Shown piece after piece: positions 43,443-53,870 of a stretch of DNA of 53,979 bases. Under the pieces are notes generated by a model. It was not told where the DNA came from. It did no database searches and worked only from the letters and a program-made list of their open reading frames with translations. The stretch lies in assembly GCA_903889915.1 (NCBI GenBank), contig CAISZK010000195.1, positions 1 through 53,979 on the forward strand. The letters run 5' to 3'. Position numbers and translations under genes: made by a program. Position 1 is the stretch's first letter, and each line of letters opens with the position of its first letter. The DNA is from an uncultured Bacteroidota bacterium (lineage in GTDB: Bacteria; Bacteroidota; Bacteroidia; Bacteroidales; CG2-30-32-10).

Positions 43443-45299
43443 ATGACTGACATTATCCGATTATTGCCCGACAACGTCGCCAACCAGATAGCAGCAGGGG
43501 AGGTGGTTCAACGCCCTTCATCGGCTGTGAAAGAACTGCTGGAAAATGCCATTGATGCCGGAGCCACATACATAAAGCTGATCATTAAAGATGCAGGTAA
43601 AGCCCTTATCCAGGTTATTGACAATGGTTGCGGAATGTCGGAGACGGATGCAAGACTGAGTTTTGAAAGGCATGCAACGTCAAAGATCAAAGAAGCCTCT
43701 GACCTGTTTAATATTCGCACAATGGGTTTCAGGGGTGAGGCGCTCGCTTCTGTTGCGGCCATTGCACAGGTTGAAATGAAAACAAAAAGGATAGGTGATG
43801 AAACAGGAACAATGGTTGTTGTTGAAGGTTCGGAAGTGAAACTGCAGGAAGCCTGTCAGTGCCCGGAAGGAACATCCATTTCAATCAAAAATCTTTTTTT
43901 CAACGTTCCTGCCAGAAGAAATTTTCTGAAAAGCAACAATGTTGAATTAAGCCATATCCTTGATGAGTTCCATCGTGTAGCCCTTGCCTTCCCTGATATT
44001 TCTTTTGAAATGCACCATAATAACAATGAGGTTTTTCATCTTCCCCCGACACCATTGAAGCAAAGGGTCATCAATATTTTTGGCAATAATTATAACCAGC
44101 GACTGCTTCCTGTACTTCTGGAATCGGGTATTTGCAACATCACAGGATTCATCGGGAAACCTGAGGCGGCAAAGAAAACAAAAGGCGACCAGTTTTTCTT
44201 CGTCAATAAACGTTATATCCGTCATCCCTATTTGAACCATGCAGTCTCTACAGCTTTTGCAGAACTGCTGACGGAAAAAGCATACCCTGCCTATTTCATT
44301 TTTATTGAAATTGACCCGAAAGAAATTGATATCAATATTCATCCGACCAAAACGGAGATCAAATTTCAGGATGATAAGAGCATGTATGCCATCATGAAAT
44401 CGGCAACCACGCAATCACTGGGGAAATTCAGCATTACTCCCAGCATTGACTTTACGATTGAAACCAGTTTCGATGTTCCTCCATTGAGAAAAGGGGAAAC
44501 GGTGAAGCAGCCCACTATCAAACTGAATCCTGATTATAATCCGTTCGACAAACTCAAAAAGGAAACTTTAGAAGCTCCTTTGACTGTACAGAATAAAAAC
44601 AACCGTGAAAACTGGGAGAAGCTATATTCTCGCCATGCCGACAATCAACTTGAGCTTCCGCAAATGACACCGAAAGAACAACCGGTTCAGCAGATCATTC
44701 CCTCGAATATGGATTCTGAAGCTTTGCAGATGTCCGAAAAGCAATATTTCCAGCTTCATTCAACATTTATTATAACATCCGTAAGATCCGGCGTCATGCT
44801 GATCCATCAGCAGCTTGCACATGAACGGATATTGTTTGAGCATTTCAGTGAAATACTGGAAAAAAGAGTGTCTTGTCCACGACAAAAACAGCTTTTTCCG
44901 CAGGTGATAGAATTCTCTCCGGCAGATGCTGAACTGATGAAAGAGATTGCAGAAGATGTTAAGATATTAGGGTTTGAAATTGATGATTTTGGACTGGGTT
45001 CTTTTGTTGTAAACAGCGTCCCGGCTGATGATCCTGATGTCAATGTTAAACAAATTATTGAAGGTTTGCTCGAAAATTTCAAACTCAGCAGGAGTGTAGT
45101 GGGGCAGGACAAAAATACGATGATCGCTAAAACAATGGCAAGAACTATGTCGCTCAAGCGTGGAAAACCACTTCAGCAAGAGGAAATGAGATCGCTCGTT
45201 GACCAGTTGTTTGCATGCAAACTTCCGCATACCTCTATTGAGGGAAAACCTACGATATCTATTATTTCATTGGAAGAGCTTGAGAGAAAATTCAAGTAA
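43443..45299 (+). CDS. mutL: DNA mismatch repair protein MutL
   Basis: The 618-residue protein has the GHKL ATPase domain (IAAGEVVQRPSSAVKELLENAIDAG, DNGCGM, FRGEALASVA), the transducer domain and a C-terminal dimerisation domain. The usual endonuclease motif DQHA(X)2E(X)4E appears as HQQLAHERILFE: both glutamates are present but the Asp and His are replaced. No CPHGRP motif is seen; the matching site reads KLPHTSIEGKPT. It couples MutS mismatch recognition to strand removal. Confidence 0.96.
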   Translation: MTDIIRLLPDNVANQIAAGEVVQRPSSAVKELLENAIDAGATYIKLIIKDAGKALIQVIDNGCGMSETDARLSFERHATSKIKEASDLFNIRTMGFRGEALASVAAIAQVEMKTKRIGDETGTMVVVEGSEVKLQEACQCPEGTSISIKNLFFNVPARRNFLKSNNVELSHILDEFHRVALAFPDISFEMHHNNNEVFHLPPTPLKQRVINIFGNNYNQRLLPVLLESGICNITGFIGKPEAAKKTKGDQFFFVNKRYIRHPYLNHAVSTAFAELLTEKAYPAYFIFIEIDPKEIDINIHPTKTEIKFQDDKSMYAIMKSATTQSLGKFSITPSIDFTIETSFDVPPLRKGETVKQPTIKLNPDYNPFDKLKKETLEAPLTVQNKNNRENWEKLYSRHADNQLELPQMTPKEQPVQQIIPSNMDSEALQMSEKQYFQLHSTFIITSVRSGVMLIHQQLAHERILFEHFSEILEKRVSCPRQKQLFPQVIEFSPADAELMKEIAEDVKILGFEIDDFGLGSFVVNSVPADDPDVNVKQIIEGLLENFKLSRSVVGQDKNTMIAKTMARTMSLKRGKPLQQEEMRSLVDQLFACKLPHTSIEGKPTISIISLEELERKFK

Positions 45300-45337
45300 G
45301 GAAATAGAATTTTGATTTACTTTTGATAAAATACAGG

Positions 45338-45631
45338 CTAAATTGGTTTCGTAAGAATTCTGTTTGTATTTTCGTAAACTCCTATCGCTGCTATCGGACC
45401 TTCATTCGCTGCTATTGTTCCTTCATTCGCTGCTATTGTACCTTCATTCGCTGCGATGCAATGTTCTATTGCAGCTATTTTGCCTTCATTTGAAGTTGCA
45501 TAAATTTCATAAGCAGTTATGGAATTTAAACCTGATACGGTTACTTTATAAAAATAAACCTGTAATTTATGCCGTTCAATACATGAGATTAGGAATTTAT
45601 AGAACCTGACATCAAAACCACTATCAAAGCT
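45338..45631 (-). pseudogene. Open frame with 21-bp (IAANEG) repeat, no start, possible gene remnant
   Basis: On the minus strand a 97-codon frame without ATG reads FDVRFYKFLISC, then YKVTVSGLNSITAYEIYATS, then a heptapeptide repeat IAANEGT (three to four copies) and a stop at 45338. The DNA repeat (45384-45457) has a perfect 21-bp period. The sequence resembles a decayed piece of a surface or Fn3-like protein. The plus-strand frame through the same repeat (Leu/His-rich) is a shadow. Confidence 0.35.
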
Positions 45632-45687
45632 TCATGAAAAATGCTGATAAAAGAAAACTACCTTTTCAGAAGTTTTACATCTGTTTA

Positions 45688-46452
45688 TTACATTTGAAAT
45701 GTGTACTTGATATACGTAAGGAAATTCACGGCTTTACCATTTCTTTTACCCGGAATCCATTTGGGATAGGTTTTTATAAACAGGGCTGTAACTCTCAGCG
45801 CTTCTTTGTCAAGATAAGGATTTACACTTTTACTGATTGAAATTTTGTCAATAGTTCCTTCTTTTTTTACATAAACTTCAACAGAAACCTCGCCTTGTAT
45901 TTTATTGCCATAAGCTTCTACAGGATACCTTGTATTCTTAATTTGAAATTTAGTCAGACCATCTAATCCGCAGGGAGGTTTAGGTAGCTGTCCAACTCTA
46001 ACCCATAGGGTGCTGTTTCCAACCCCGTTGTCGCTGCCTTCACGTGAAGTGTCTGAAGTAGCAATGCCATTATTCAAAGAATCATTTGACTGATCAGGGA
46101 CCTTCAATACACGAAGTGTATCTTTGTCTTTCTTGAGTGAATCAACAACTTTATAGTTCAGGTTATCCTGTTTACTGACAAGCTTCTTTGGAGCACTTTG
46201 CACAACGAGGCTATCCACATCCTTAAGCATGGCATATTGCTCATAATCTGCAACCATTTGCTGGTAATCATCATTGGCCTGAGAGTTTGCATTTCTCAAA
46301 CTTAAGACGTAAAAATACATTGCAATTGTTACGAAACAGAGAACAGAGATAGACAGTCCGATAGTGACATGCTTAAAGTACCTTTTCCTCAGGTCGTAAG
46401 CGCCATAAGATCTGTTTTTATCCTGAAATATTATTTTGTCAAAATTTTCCAT
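45688..46452 (-). CDS. TonB-like energy transducer
   Basis: The 254-residue protein has the Bacteroidetes TonB N-terminus (IIFQDKNRSYGAYDLRKRY), then one transmembrane segment near 30-50, a polar periplasmic linker, and a C-terminal TonB domain (YPVEAYGNKIQGEVSVEVYV, ISKSVNPYLDKEALRV, KWIPGKRNGKAV). It transmits proton-motive energy to outer-membrane TonB-dependent receptors. No ExbB/ExbD genes are adjacent, so it acts with components encoded elsewhere. Confidence 0.92.
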   Translation of the reverse strand: MENFDKIIFQDKNRSYGAYDLRKRYFKHVTIGLSISVLCFVTIAMYFYVLSLRNANSQANDDYQQMVADYEQYAMLKDVDSLVVQSAPKKLVSKQDNLNYKVVDSLKKDKDTLRVLKVPDQSNDSLNNGIATSDTSREGSDNGVGNSTLWVRVGQLPKPPCGLDGLTKFQIKNTRYPVEAYGNKIQGEVSVEVYVKKEGTIDKISISKSVNPYLDKEALRVTALFIKTYPKWIPGKRNGKAVNFLTYIKYTFQM

Positions 46453-46458
46453 TCAAAC

Positions 46459-46476
46459 TTTCAGTAATAACTGAAA
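46459..46476 (-). other. Small hairpin in the tonB leader
   Basis: TTTCAG-6 nt-CTGAAA, seven bases before the tonB start codon. It could affect translation of the leader; weak stem. Confidence 0.35.
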
Positions 46477-46512
46477 TTCTTTAAGATTATTGCATGTTTG
46501 CCAATAAAATTG

Positions 46513-46520
46513 CAAAGATA
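46513..46520 (-). promoter_or_regulatory. -7 box of tonB
   Basis: TATCTTTG on the minus strand, about 60 nt upstream of the tonB ATG; no -33 TTG at consensus spacing. Confidence 0.4.
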
Positions 46521-46610
46521 TTGCGTTTTTCAAAACGGTGTGTTGTAAATTATTGTTGGGGTTTTATTTGGAATCATGCTGAGGCGCCATAAATTGCTCT
46601 CTGCATAATT

Positions 46611-48698
<2,088 letters not shown>

Positions 48699-48700
48699 TT

Positions 48701-48727
48701 AAAAAAAAAGCCGGATTACACCGGCTT
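48701..48727 (-). terminator. Terminator of the Usp gene
   Basis: Read on the minus strand, AAGCCGG-6 nt-CCGGCTT is followed by a run of nine T, 20 bp after the stop of the Usp gene and just before ligA. Confidence 0.88.
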
Positions 48728-48746
48728 AATAAAAATTTTAATACTC

Positions 48747-49604
48747 CTAAAGGCTGTAGTACGGGCTGTCAAGATCAACAGGATTGACGCACATTACAGG
48801 AGTTTTTGCTGAGTTGAAAATTACTGTTTCAGCCCATGGATTCAATATAAAACTTGGCAATAACTGTTCGGGATTAGTAACGATCATAATCAGGTCGGCC
48901 TGTATATAGTTGCTGTAAATAACGATGCTCTTTCCATAATTTGCATGGGTATCAGCAGAGATTTTGCTTGTATGTTTAACACCGCTTTTGGTTAAGATAT
49001 TTTTTATCTGAGACATGTTGTTCTTAACTTCATTGCAGAGGAACTCATCTTTATGTTTTATTCCGAACAGGTGGATGGTAGCATCAAAAACCTTTGCTAT
49101 ATGAATTGCCCATGTGAATTTTTGTTTTGTTTCCGGTGTTTCGTCAACAGACATGACAATATTTTTATAACCGTTTGAAAAATCTTTTTCCTGAACAACA
49201 ATCACAGGAACCGGAGAGTTTTCAATGACTTTAAGTGCGAAACTTCCAACCAGATGCTGAACACCAATTTTGCCATGAGTTCCCATGACAACGATGCTTG
49301 CATTGATATCTTTGGTAACCTTTCCTATGGTTGTGAAAATATTTCCTTCCTCAGCAATATAGTCAAGTTTTACTTTGCATTTTTTTTCAATTCTCAGAGA
49401 AATAGCTTTTAATTTTTCATTGATTGACTCCTCAGTCAGTTTCTCTTTCTTAAGGTAGGCTTTTGTTTCCTTGTTGATCACATGAAGAAGGGCAACCTTT
49501 CCATTCATTAGTTTTGCAATACCGGCGGCATGGTCAATTGCATAGTCAGCGACTTCGGTGAAATCGGTCGGTACAAGTACTATTTTCTCATTATCTTTTT
49601 CCAT
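48747..49604 (-). CDS. Universal stress protein, two Usp domains in tandem
   Basis: The 285-residue protein has two Usp folds. The first has the ATP-binding signature MGTHGKIGVQHLVGSFALKV (near 108-127) and VPTDFTE at its start. The second (MSVDETPETKQKF, IMIVTNPEQLL) lacks the full glycine-rich nucleotide site, so it is probably structural. It has its own promoter and terminator, so it is a monocistronic stress gene. Confidence 0.92.
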   Translation of the reverse strand: MEKDNEKIVLVPTDFTEVADYAIDHAAGIAKLMNGKVALLHVINKETKAYLKKEKLTEESINEKLKAISLRIEKKCKVKLDYIAEEGNIFTTIGKVTKDINASIVVMGTHGKIGVQHLVGSFALKVIENSPVPVIVVQEKDFSNGYKNIVMSVDETPETKQKFTWAIHIAKVFDATIHLFGIKHKDEFLCNEVKNNMSQIKNILTKSGVKHTSKISADTHANYGKSIVIYSNYIQADLIMIVTNPEQLLPSFILNPWAETVIFNSAKTPVMCVNPVDLDSPYYSL

Positions 49605-49629
49605 AGGATTTATTGATTTTTTTTGTGAG

Positions 49630-49657
49630 CAAATATAAAGAAAATTGGATTTTGCAA
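49630..49657 (-). promoter_or_regulatory. Promoter of the Usp gene
   Basis: Minus strand TTG, 17 nt, TATATTTG, 26 nt before the ATG. It is a good match to TTG-N17-23-TAnnTTTG and overlaps the end of the HD gene region. Confidence 0.6.
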
Positions 49658-49658
49658 A

Positions 49659-50246
49659 TTAATTTTCTGACAATAATTCTAAAATCTGTGTGAGGTTTTC
49701 ATTTTTCTTTTCAATTCTCAACGATTTTGCTGATGATGTAAAATAATTATTGTTGTTCAGAAAATCTACCTGAATATGATACCATTTTTTTAATGGTGTA
49801 GGAAACCCGTTGATGTTCCATTCGCAAAGCAGCTTGCCTGCGATCATGAAAAAATCATCCCTGCCCAGATAATCAAGATCAGCATCACATAAGATCTTTT
49901 CAAGTAGTGTTGTTGGTTTCTGAGGTAATTTGGTTGCTGTGATCATAGCTGTGATGACCTCAATGTCTTGCTCGGAATAACCAAATTGCGGGAGTAGTTC
50001 CCTTGTCACTTTCGCAGATTTTTCTTCGTGTTCATTATACTCAAGAAGAAATCCTGTGTCGTGATACAGTGCGGCGGTTTTCAGCAAAACAAGGTCTTTT
50101 CCTTTCACACCTTCAAGTTTTGCAAGCTTTATTGCACTTTCGTAAACATCAATTGTATGGCCGTAACAATGATAGCACAATCCTGACTTTAATTCTTTTT
50201 TTAGCTTGTTTAAAACAAATTCTTTTGCAGCTTCGAAGTCTATCAT
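49659..50246 (-). CDS. HD-domain phosphohydrolase, unknown substrate
   Basis: From the ATG at 50246 (MIDFEAAKEF) the protein has 195 residues; the TTG 9 bp upstream was rejected. HD-domain metal ligands are visible as H in HCYGHT, HD in ALYHDTG, H in EHEEKS and D in CDADLDYLG. This class hydrolyses phosphate esters in nucleotides or signalling nucleotides; nothing here shows which. It is transcribed toward the Usp gene with about 50 bp between, but that gene has its own promoter. Confidence 0.88.
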   Translation of the reverse strand: MIDFEAAKEFVLNKLKKELKSGLCYHCYGHTIDVYESAIKLAKLEGVKGKDLVLLKTAALYHDTGFLLEYNEHEEKSAKVTRELLPQFGYSEQDIEVITAMITATKLPQKPTTLLEKILCDADLDYLGRDDFFMIAGKLLCEWNINGFPTPLKKWYHIQVDFLNNNNYFTSSAKSLRIEKKNENLTQILELLSEN

Positions 50247-50268
50247 AAAGCCCAATAATTTTTATTAG

Positions 50269-50276
50269 CAAATGTA
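50269..50276 (-). promoter_or_regulatory. -7 box of the HD-domain gene
   Basis: TACATTTG on the minus strand, 23 nt before the ATG at 50246. It also argues against the TTG at 50255. The rest of 50256-50544 shows nothing else. Confidence 0.45.
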
Positions 50277-50544
50277 AATAATTTCATTCATTTAGAAAGA
50301 AATAATTTTTATAAAAATTGCTTTTTTTTGAATTTTGAATTCCTTGTATAGCTTTAAAGCTTGTAATACTATGCAAATACGGAAATTTTTATCGGGTTTT
50401 TGTTTTTCTGTTTTTGATAGAATTGTGAAAATTTTACGGCTCTATTGTGAAACCATATCATGTCATCAGACCTGGCTAATTCCTGAATCAGAAAAATAAT
50501 TAAAATTGGATTTGCACAGAAGTAAACTGTAGTTTTAAACCGGG

Positions 50545-51165
50545 TCAATGTCGTAAATTGGATAAATATTCTTTGGAATATTTTCCCTCATTAAACAAAA
50601 GATCAATAATGCTCAGGTTTGGCATGTAACCAAATTTATCACCGAATACCTGGTTGTATTTGGGGAAATCAATGAATGATTTGGATTTTCGTTTTGGTGT
50701 AATAGTATTTCTGAGATCAGTTAACTCCTCCTTTTTTTCAATATAGCTTTCAGCAAATTTTATCTCTGTAGCAATGCCACAATGTCTAAGTAATACCTGG
50801 AGCATTTCATTGTTCAGATCAAACAGAAAATTGAATTTTCTCTCATAGAATGGCTCAATTGCATCTCTGAAATAAAGGAAGAAAGGGGAGGAGTTGTAAG
50901 CTGATTCTATAGAACGCCAGTGCAGACGTTGCCATGGCTGACTATAGTCAATTTTGACATCCTTTACCTTTGTGTGATTGCCAAAAGTTTTAATGATCGG
51001 GATGCTCAAACTTAATCTGCCATTTGCAGCCATGATGTAGCAACGGTTTCTGTATGTCTGTTTAATGTAATTTTCATAAAGATCAATTGAAACCTCCGTA
51101 CTTTTGTTCAGGTAAAAAAAATACTCAAGAGGTGGCAGATATGCTGTGGAAAGTAATGGGGTCAT
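50545..51165 (-). CDS. WbqC-family protein
   Basis: The 206-residue protein starts with LLSTAYLPPLEYFFYL and contains ENYIKQTYRNRCYI, LSIPIIKTFGNHTKVKDVKID and QPWQRLHWRSIESAYNSSPFF, the hallmark of the WbqC-like family. Members occur in O-antigen loci and are frequent beside lepB in Bacteroidetes; the reaction is not established. The start codon lies in the first, degenerate unit of a TTGACNN heptamer array that separates it from lepB, 93 bp upstream. Confidence 0.9.
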   Translation of the reverse strand: MTPLLSTAYLPPLEYFFYLNKSTEVSIDLYENYIKQTYRNRCYIMAANGRLSLSIPIIKTFGNHTKVKDVKIDYSQPWQRLHWRSIESAYNSSPFFLYFRDAIEPFYERKFNFLFDLNNEMLQVLLRHCGIATEIKFAESYIEKKEELTDLRNTITPKRKSKSFIDFPKYNQVFGDKFGYMPNLSIIDLLFNEGKYSKEYLSNLRH

Positions 51166-51224
51166 TGGTCAATAGTCAATAGTCAATAGTCAGAAGTCAG
51201 AAGTCAATAGTCAATAGTCATAGG
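51161..51224 (-). repeat. TTGACNN heptamer array upstream of wbqC
   Basis: Nine heptamers (AGTCAAT, AGTCAGA) on the plus strand, that is TTGACTA/TCTGACT toward wbqC; the wbqC ATG is within the first, degenerate unit. Confidence 0.9.
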
Positions 51225-51258
51225 TTATTCTTGAAAGTACCCGGTTTTATTCATTCAA

Positions 51259-52329
51259 TTATTCAATCATTTTAAAGCATCTGTTCCATCTGATCCTGTT
51301 GAAAAAACTGTTGTTTTTATCAATGGAGAAAAGTATCATCACTGCTTTTCCGATAATATGGTCTTCGGGAACAAAACCCCAGAACCTTGAGTCGGCTGAG
51401 TTATGACGATTATCACCAAGTGTGAAGTAATAATTCATTTTAAAAGTATAGGTTTTTGCAGCAACCCCGTTGATGGTGCAAATGCTGTCATTTTTTATCT
51501 CAAGTTTGTTGTTTTCGTAAACGCTGATAATACGGTAGTACAAAGGAAGTGTGATCTTGTTAAGTTTTATTGTTGCACCTTTTGCGGGAATCACTATCGG
51601 GCCATAGTTGTCAGTGTTCCATGAATAGTACGTTGACGAAGGAAAAAGATTTTCAGCATAGAGGCCGCTGTCTTCACACAAGATCTCTGTCTTTAAAACA
51701 TGTGGCAATTTGTTGACAATACCTGCATTTTTCCTTGTCATGGTAAGGTTGTATGTGGACAGATCCATTACAGGTCCTCCTTCCGTAATTCCTAATTTGT
51801 CAAGTTCTGTCTGATCAATCACAGTGCTGTCTGTCCTCACAAGGAAGTTGAATTCTGCATTGGCAGGTTCTGCAATTACTTTATTATTGACAAATACTTT
51901 TCCATTCCTTATTCTCAAAGTATCTCCCGGAATGGCTACGCATCGCTTGACAAATGGAGTTCTTTTATCAACGGGTTTATTGTCTTCAATCGGGTAGTTA
52001 AAAACTATCACATCATTTGTTTTAACATGCGAATAGCCCGGAAAACGGTAATATGGAAGCTTTATGATATCCGAGTATATTTTGCTGAAGAATGGCATGG
52101 AAAGAGGAGTCATCGGATCTCTTGCGCCATAGTTAAGTTTACTCACAATGATATGATCGCCTTCAATAAGCGTTTTCTCCATGGATGTAGTTGGAATGTT
52201 GTAAGTGTCGAAAAGAAATCCTTCGATGAAAAGTACCAACAGCAGCGCGATTCCAATGGCTTTAAACCAGTCGAAAAGACTTTTTTTTGTTTTTGGGGTT
52301 ATATGGATTTTGTTGAATAATCGTTTCAT
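51259..52329 (-). CDS. lepB: Signal peptidase I
   Basis: The protein has 356 residues from the ATG at 52329. A transmembrane segment (WFKAIGIALLLVLFIEGFLF) precedes the catalytic serine S49 in IPTTSMEKTL. The catalytic lysine is K128 in DKRTPFVKRCVAIPGD, and box E reads GDNRHNSADSRFWG. It has a large central insertion (about 140-285), common in Bacteroidetes LepB. It cleaves signal peptides at the periplasmic face of the inner membrane. The -7 box overlaps the alternative TTG start, so that start is excluded. Confidence 0.96.
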   Translation of the reverse strand: MKRLFNKIHITPKTKKSLFDWFKAIGIALLLVLFIEGFLFDTYNIPTTSMEKTLIEGDHIIVSKLNYGARDPMTPLSMPFFSKIYSDIIKLPYYRFPGYSHVKTNDVIVFNYPIEDNKPVDKRTPFVKRCVAIPGDTLRIRNGKVFVNNKVIAEPANAEFNFLVRTDSTVIDQTELDKLGITEGGPVMDLSTYNLTMTRKNAGIVNKLPHVLKTEILCEDSGLYAENLFPSSTYYSWNTDNYGPIVIPAKGATIKLNKITLPLYYRIISVYENNKLEIKNDSICTINGVAAKTYTFKMNYYFTLGDNRHNSADSRFWGFVPEDHIIGKAVMILFSIDKNNSFFNRIRWNRCFKMIE

Positions 52330-52341
52330 GCGTAGCTCATG

Positions 52342-52349
52342 CAAATATA
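52342..52349 (-). promoter_or_regulatory. -7 box of lepB, very close to the start codon
   Basis: TATATTTG on the minus strand ends 13 nt before the ATG at 52329, which would leave a leader of only about 5 nt. Confidence 0.5.
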
Positions 52350-52463
52350 ATTAAATGTTCGGCTTTTGAAGTTTTAAAATTGAATGCTGAGTGATTTTTG
52401 ATTTTACGGAAGTAATAGTTTGAGAATTCTACTTGTTTTAAATCTTTGATTTCTTATTCTTTT

Positions 52464-52471
52464 TACCTTTG
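52464..52471 (+). promoter_or_regulatory. -7 box of the DUF3089 gene
   Basis: TACCTTTG, 31 nt before the GTG start at 52503; a TTG lies 15 nt upstream, slightly close. Confidence 0.45.
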
Positions 52472-52502
52472 CATAAAATGACCTCATTAATCTTTTGAAG
52501 AA

Positions 52503-53534
52503 GTGGAAACCTACAATCTCAGATTTAAATCACTAATTTATCTTTTGGTTTTTTGCAGTTGCTTTTCATTCGTGTCGTGCTTACGTCCCTACAGGAGTTT
52601 TGAAAGAAGCAAAGTTACTTCAGCTCCGGATTATTCACAGGAATTATATTGGGCTGCTTTGCCAACAAAAAAAGATAGCGCTGATGCAGTACCTTATGGT
52701 TCCGGATTAAAGGATGAACAGTCCACGGCAAAAGTTGATGTATTTTTTATTTACCCTACTATTTATTGGTCAGGCAAGACATGGAACGCTGATGTAAACA
52801 ATGAAAGATTGAACAAAAAAATTGACAGGACAACAATACTGTCTCAGGCAACTGTTTTCAATGGAAGTTGTAAAATCTATGCTCCACGTTACAGGCAGGC
52901 GGTTCTCAAGTCATTTTTTGTATTAGGTGGAAAGGGTAAAAAAGCTCTCGATTTTGCCTATAAGGATGTGAAAGTGGCATTCGATTATTACATGAAGCAT
53001 TATAATAATGGCCGGCCTGTTATCATTGCATCGCATAGTCAGGGAACATGGCATGCGGAGCGGTTGCTGCATGATTATTTTGATAATGATAGTGCACTTC
53101 GGAAAAAACTGGTAGCTGCTTATATCATTGGAGGCGCTGTAAAAAAGTATGCTTTCGTAAATATTCCAGGTTGTAATTCACGTACTCAAACGGGTTGTGT
53201 GATTTGCTGGAACTCGCGGAAATGGGGGATGAGTGCAGGGCATAATTATGGAATTGATCTTGAATGTGTGAATCCGCTTACATGGAAATCTGATACCGTT
53301 GCTGCACCGGTTTCATTGAATATGGGCTCAATACCTTTCGGATTTAAAGGAATTGAAAAAGGCATAGCAGATGCAAAAGTTGCACCTTCCGGGCTTCTTT
53401 GGGTACATAAAAAAAATGAAAAAGGATTTCAATGCGTAAGCAACTACCATATTCTTGATTACAGCCTTTTCTGGATGAACATACGCGAAAACATTAAACA
53501 GCGGGTTGATGCTTATTTGAGTAATAATAAGTGA
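52503..53534 (+). CDS. DUF3089 lipoprotein, alpha/beta-hydrolase fold
   Basis: The 343-residue lipoprotein has a signal FCSCFSFVSC ending in a lipobox. The mature protein has the DUF3089 phrases VDVFFIYPTIYW, FNGSCKIYAPRYRQA, and the nucleophile elbow ASHSQGTWHAERLL with the likely catalytic Ser. The start is GTG: an ATG at 52478 runs into a stop after six codons in another frame, and there is no ATG at the signal peptide. It may be an esterase; substrate unknown. Confidence 0.85.
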   Translation: METYNLRFKSLIYLLVFCSCFSFVSCLRPYRSFERSKVTSAPDYSQELYWAALPTKKDSADAVPYGSGLKDEQSTAKVDVFFIYPTIYWSGKTWNADVNNERLNKKIDRTTILSQATVFNGSCKIYAPRYRQAVLKSFFVLGGKGKKALDFAYKDVKVAFDYYMKHYNNGRPVIIASHSQGTWHAERLLHDYFDNDSALRKKLVAAYIIGGAVKKYAFVNIPGCNSRTQTGCVICWNSRKWGMSAGHNYGIDLECVNPLTWKSDTVAAPVSLNMGSIPFGFKGIEKGIADAKVAPSGLLWVHKKNEKGFQCVSNYHILDYSLFWMNIRENIKQRVDAYLSNNK

Positions 53535-53570
53535 AAATTCTTCAAGATAAATTTACCTGATAAGTTTTTT

Positions 53571-53870
53571 ATGATTTTTTCAATTGCTGACTGGCTTGAA
53601 CAACACACTCTGCCTTGTTTCTATAAGAAGTACCTGGGGTTTGAATGTCCCGGTTGCGGAATGCAAAGAGCCTTCATAGAAATATTGCGGGGTAATTTTC
53701 TTGAAAGCCTGAAAATCTATCCGGCATTGCTGCCAACGATCTTTTTACTGACATTTCTTATCCTCCATCTGATTTTTAAATTTGAGAAAGGTGCCTTTGT
53801 TTTAAAAATTTCATTTATTTTTACCGCTTCAATTATTGGTAATTACTCAGTCGCTAGGATTGGCAATTGA
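53571..53870 (+). CDS. DUF2752 membrane protein, 3' end possibly replaced by an insertion
   Basis: The 99-residue protein has the DUF2752 signature CPGCGMQRAFIEILRGNFLESL followed by two membrane segments (LLPTIFLLTFLILHLIF and ISFIFTASIIGNY). It is 36 bp downstream of the DUF3089 gene and probably co-transcribed. Its last 28 bp overlap the end of a transposase gene on the other strand, so the terminal residues SVARIGN may come from inserted DNA. Function unknown. Confidence 0.8.
   Translation: MIFSIADWLEQHTLPCFYKKYLGFECPGCGMQRAFIEILRGNFLESLKIYPALLPTIFLLTFLILHLIFKFEKGAFVLKISFIFTASIIGNYSVARIGN

Noticed and set aside
45364-45609. Leu/His-rich plus-strand frame after mutL
   Set aside because: It is a translation of the 21-bp repeat; the opposite strand gives the more protein-like reading.
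52330-52344. Longer LepB starting at TTG 52344
   Set aside because: The start would sit in the -7 promoter box; the ATG at 52329 fits the family N-terminus.
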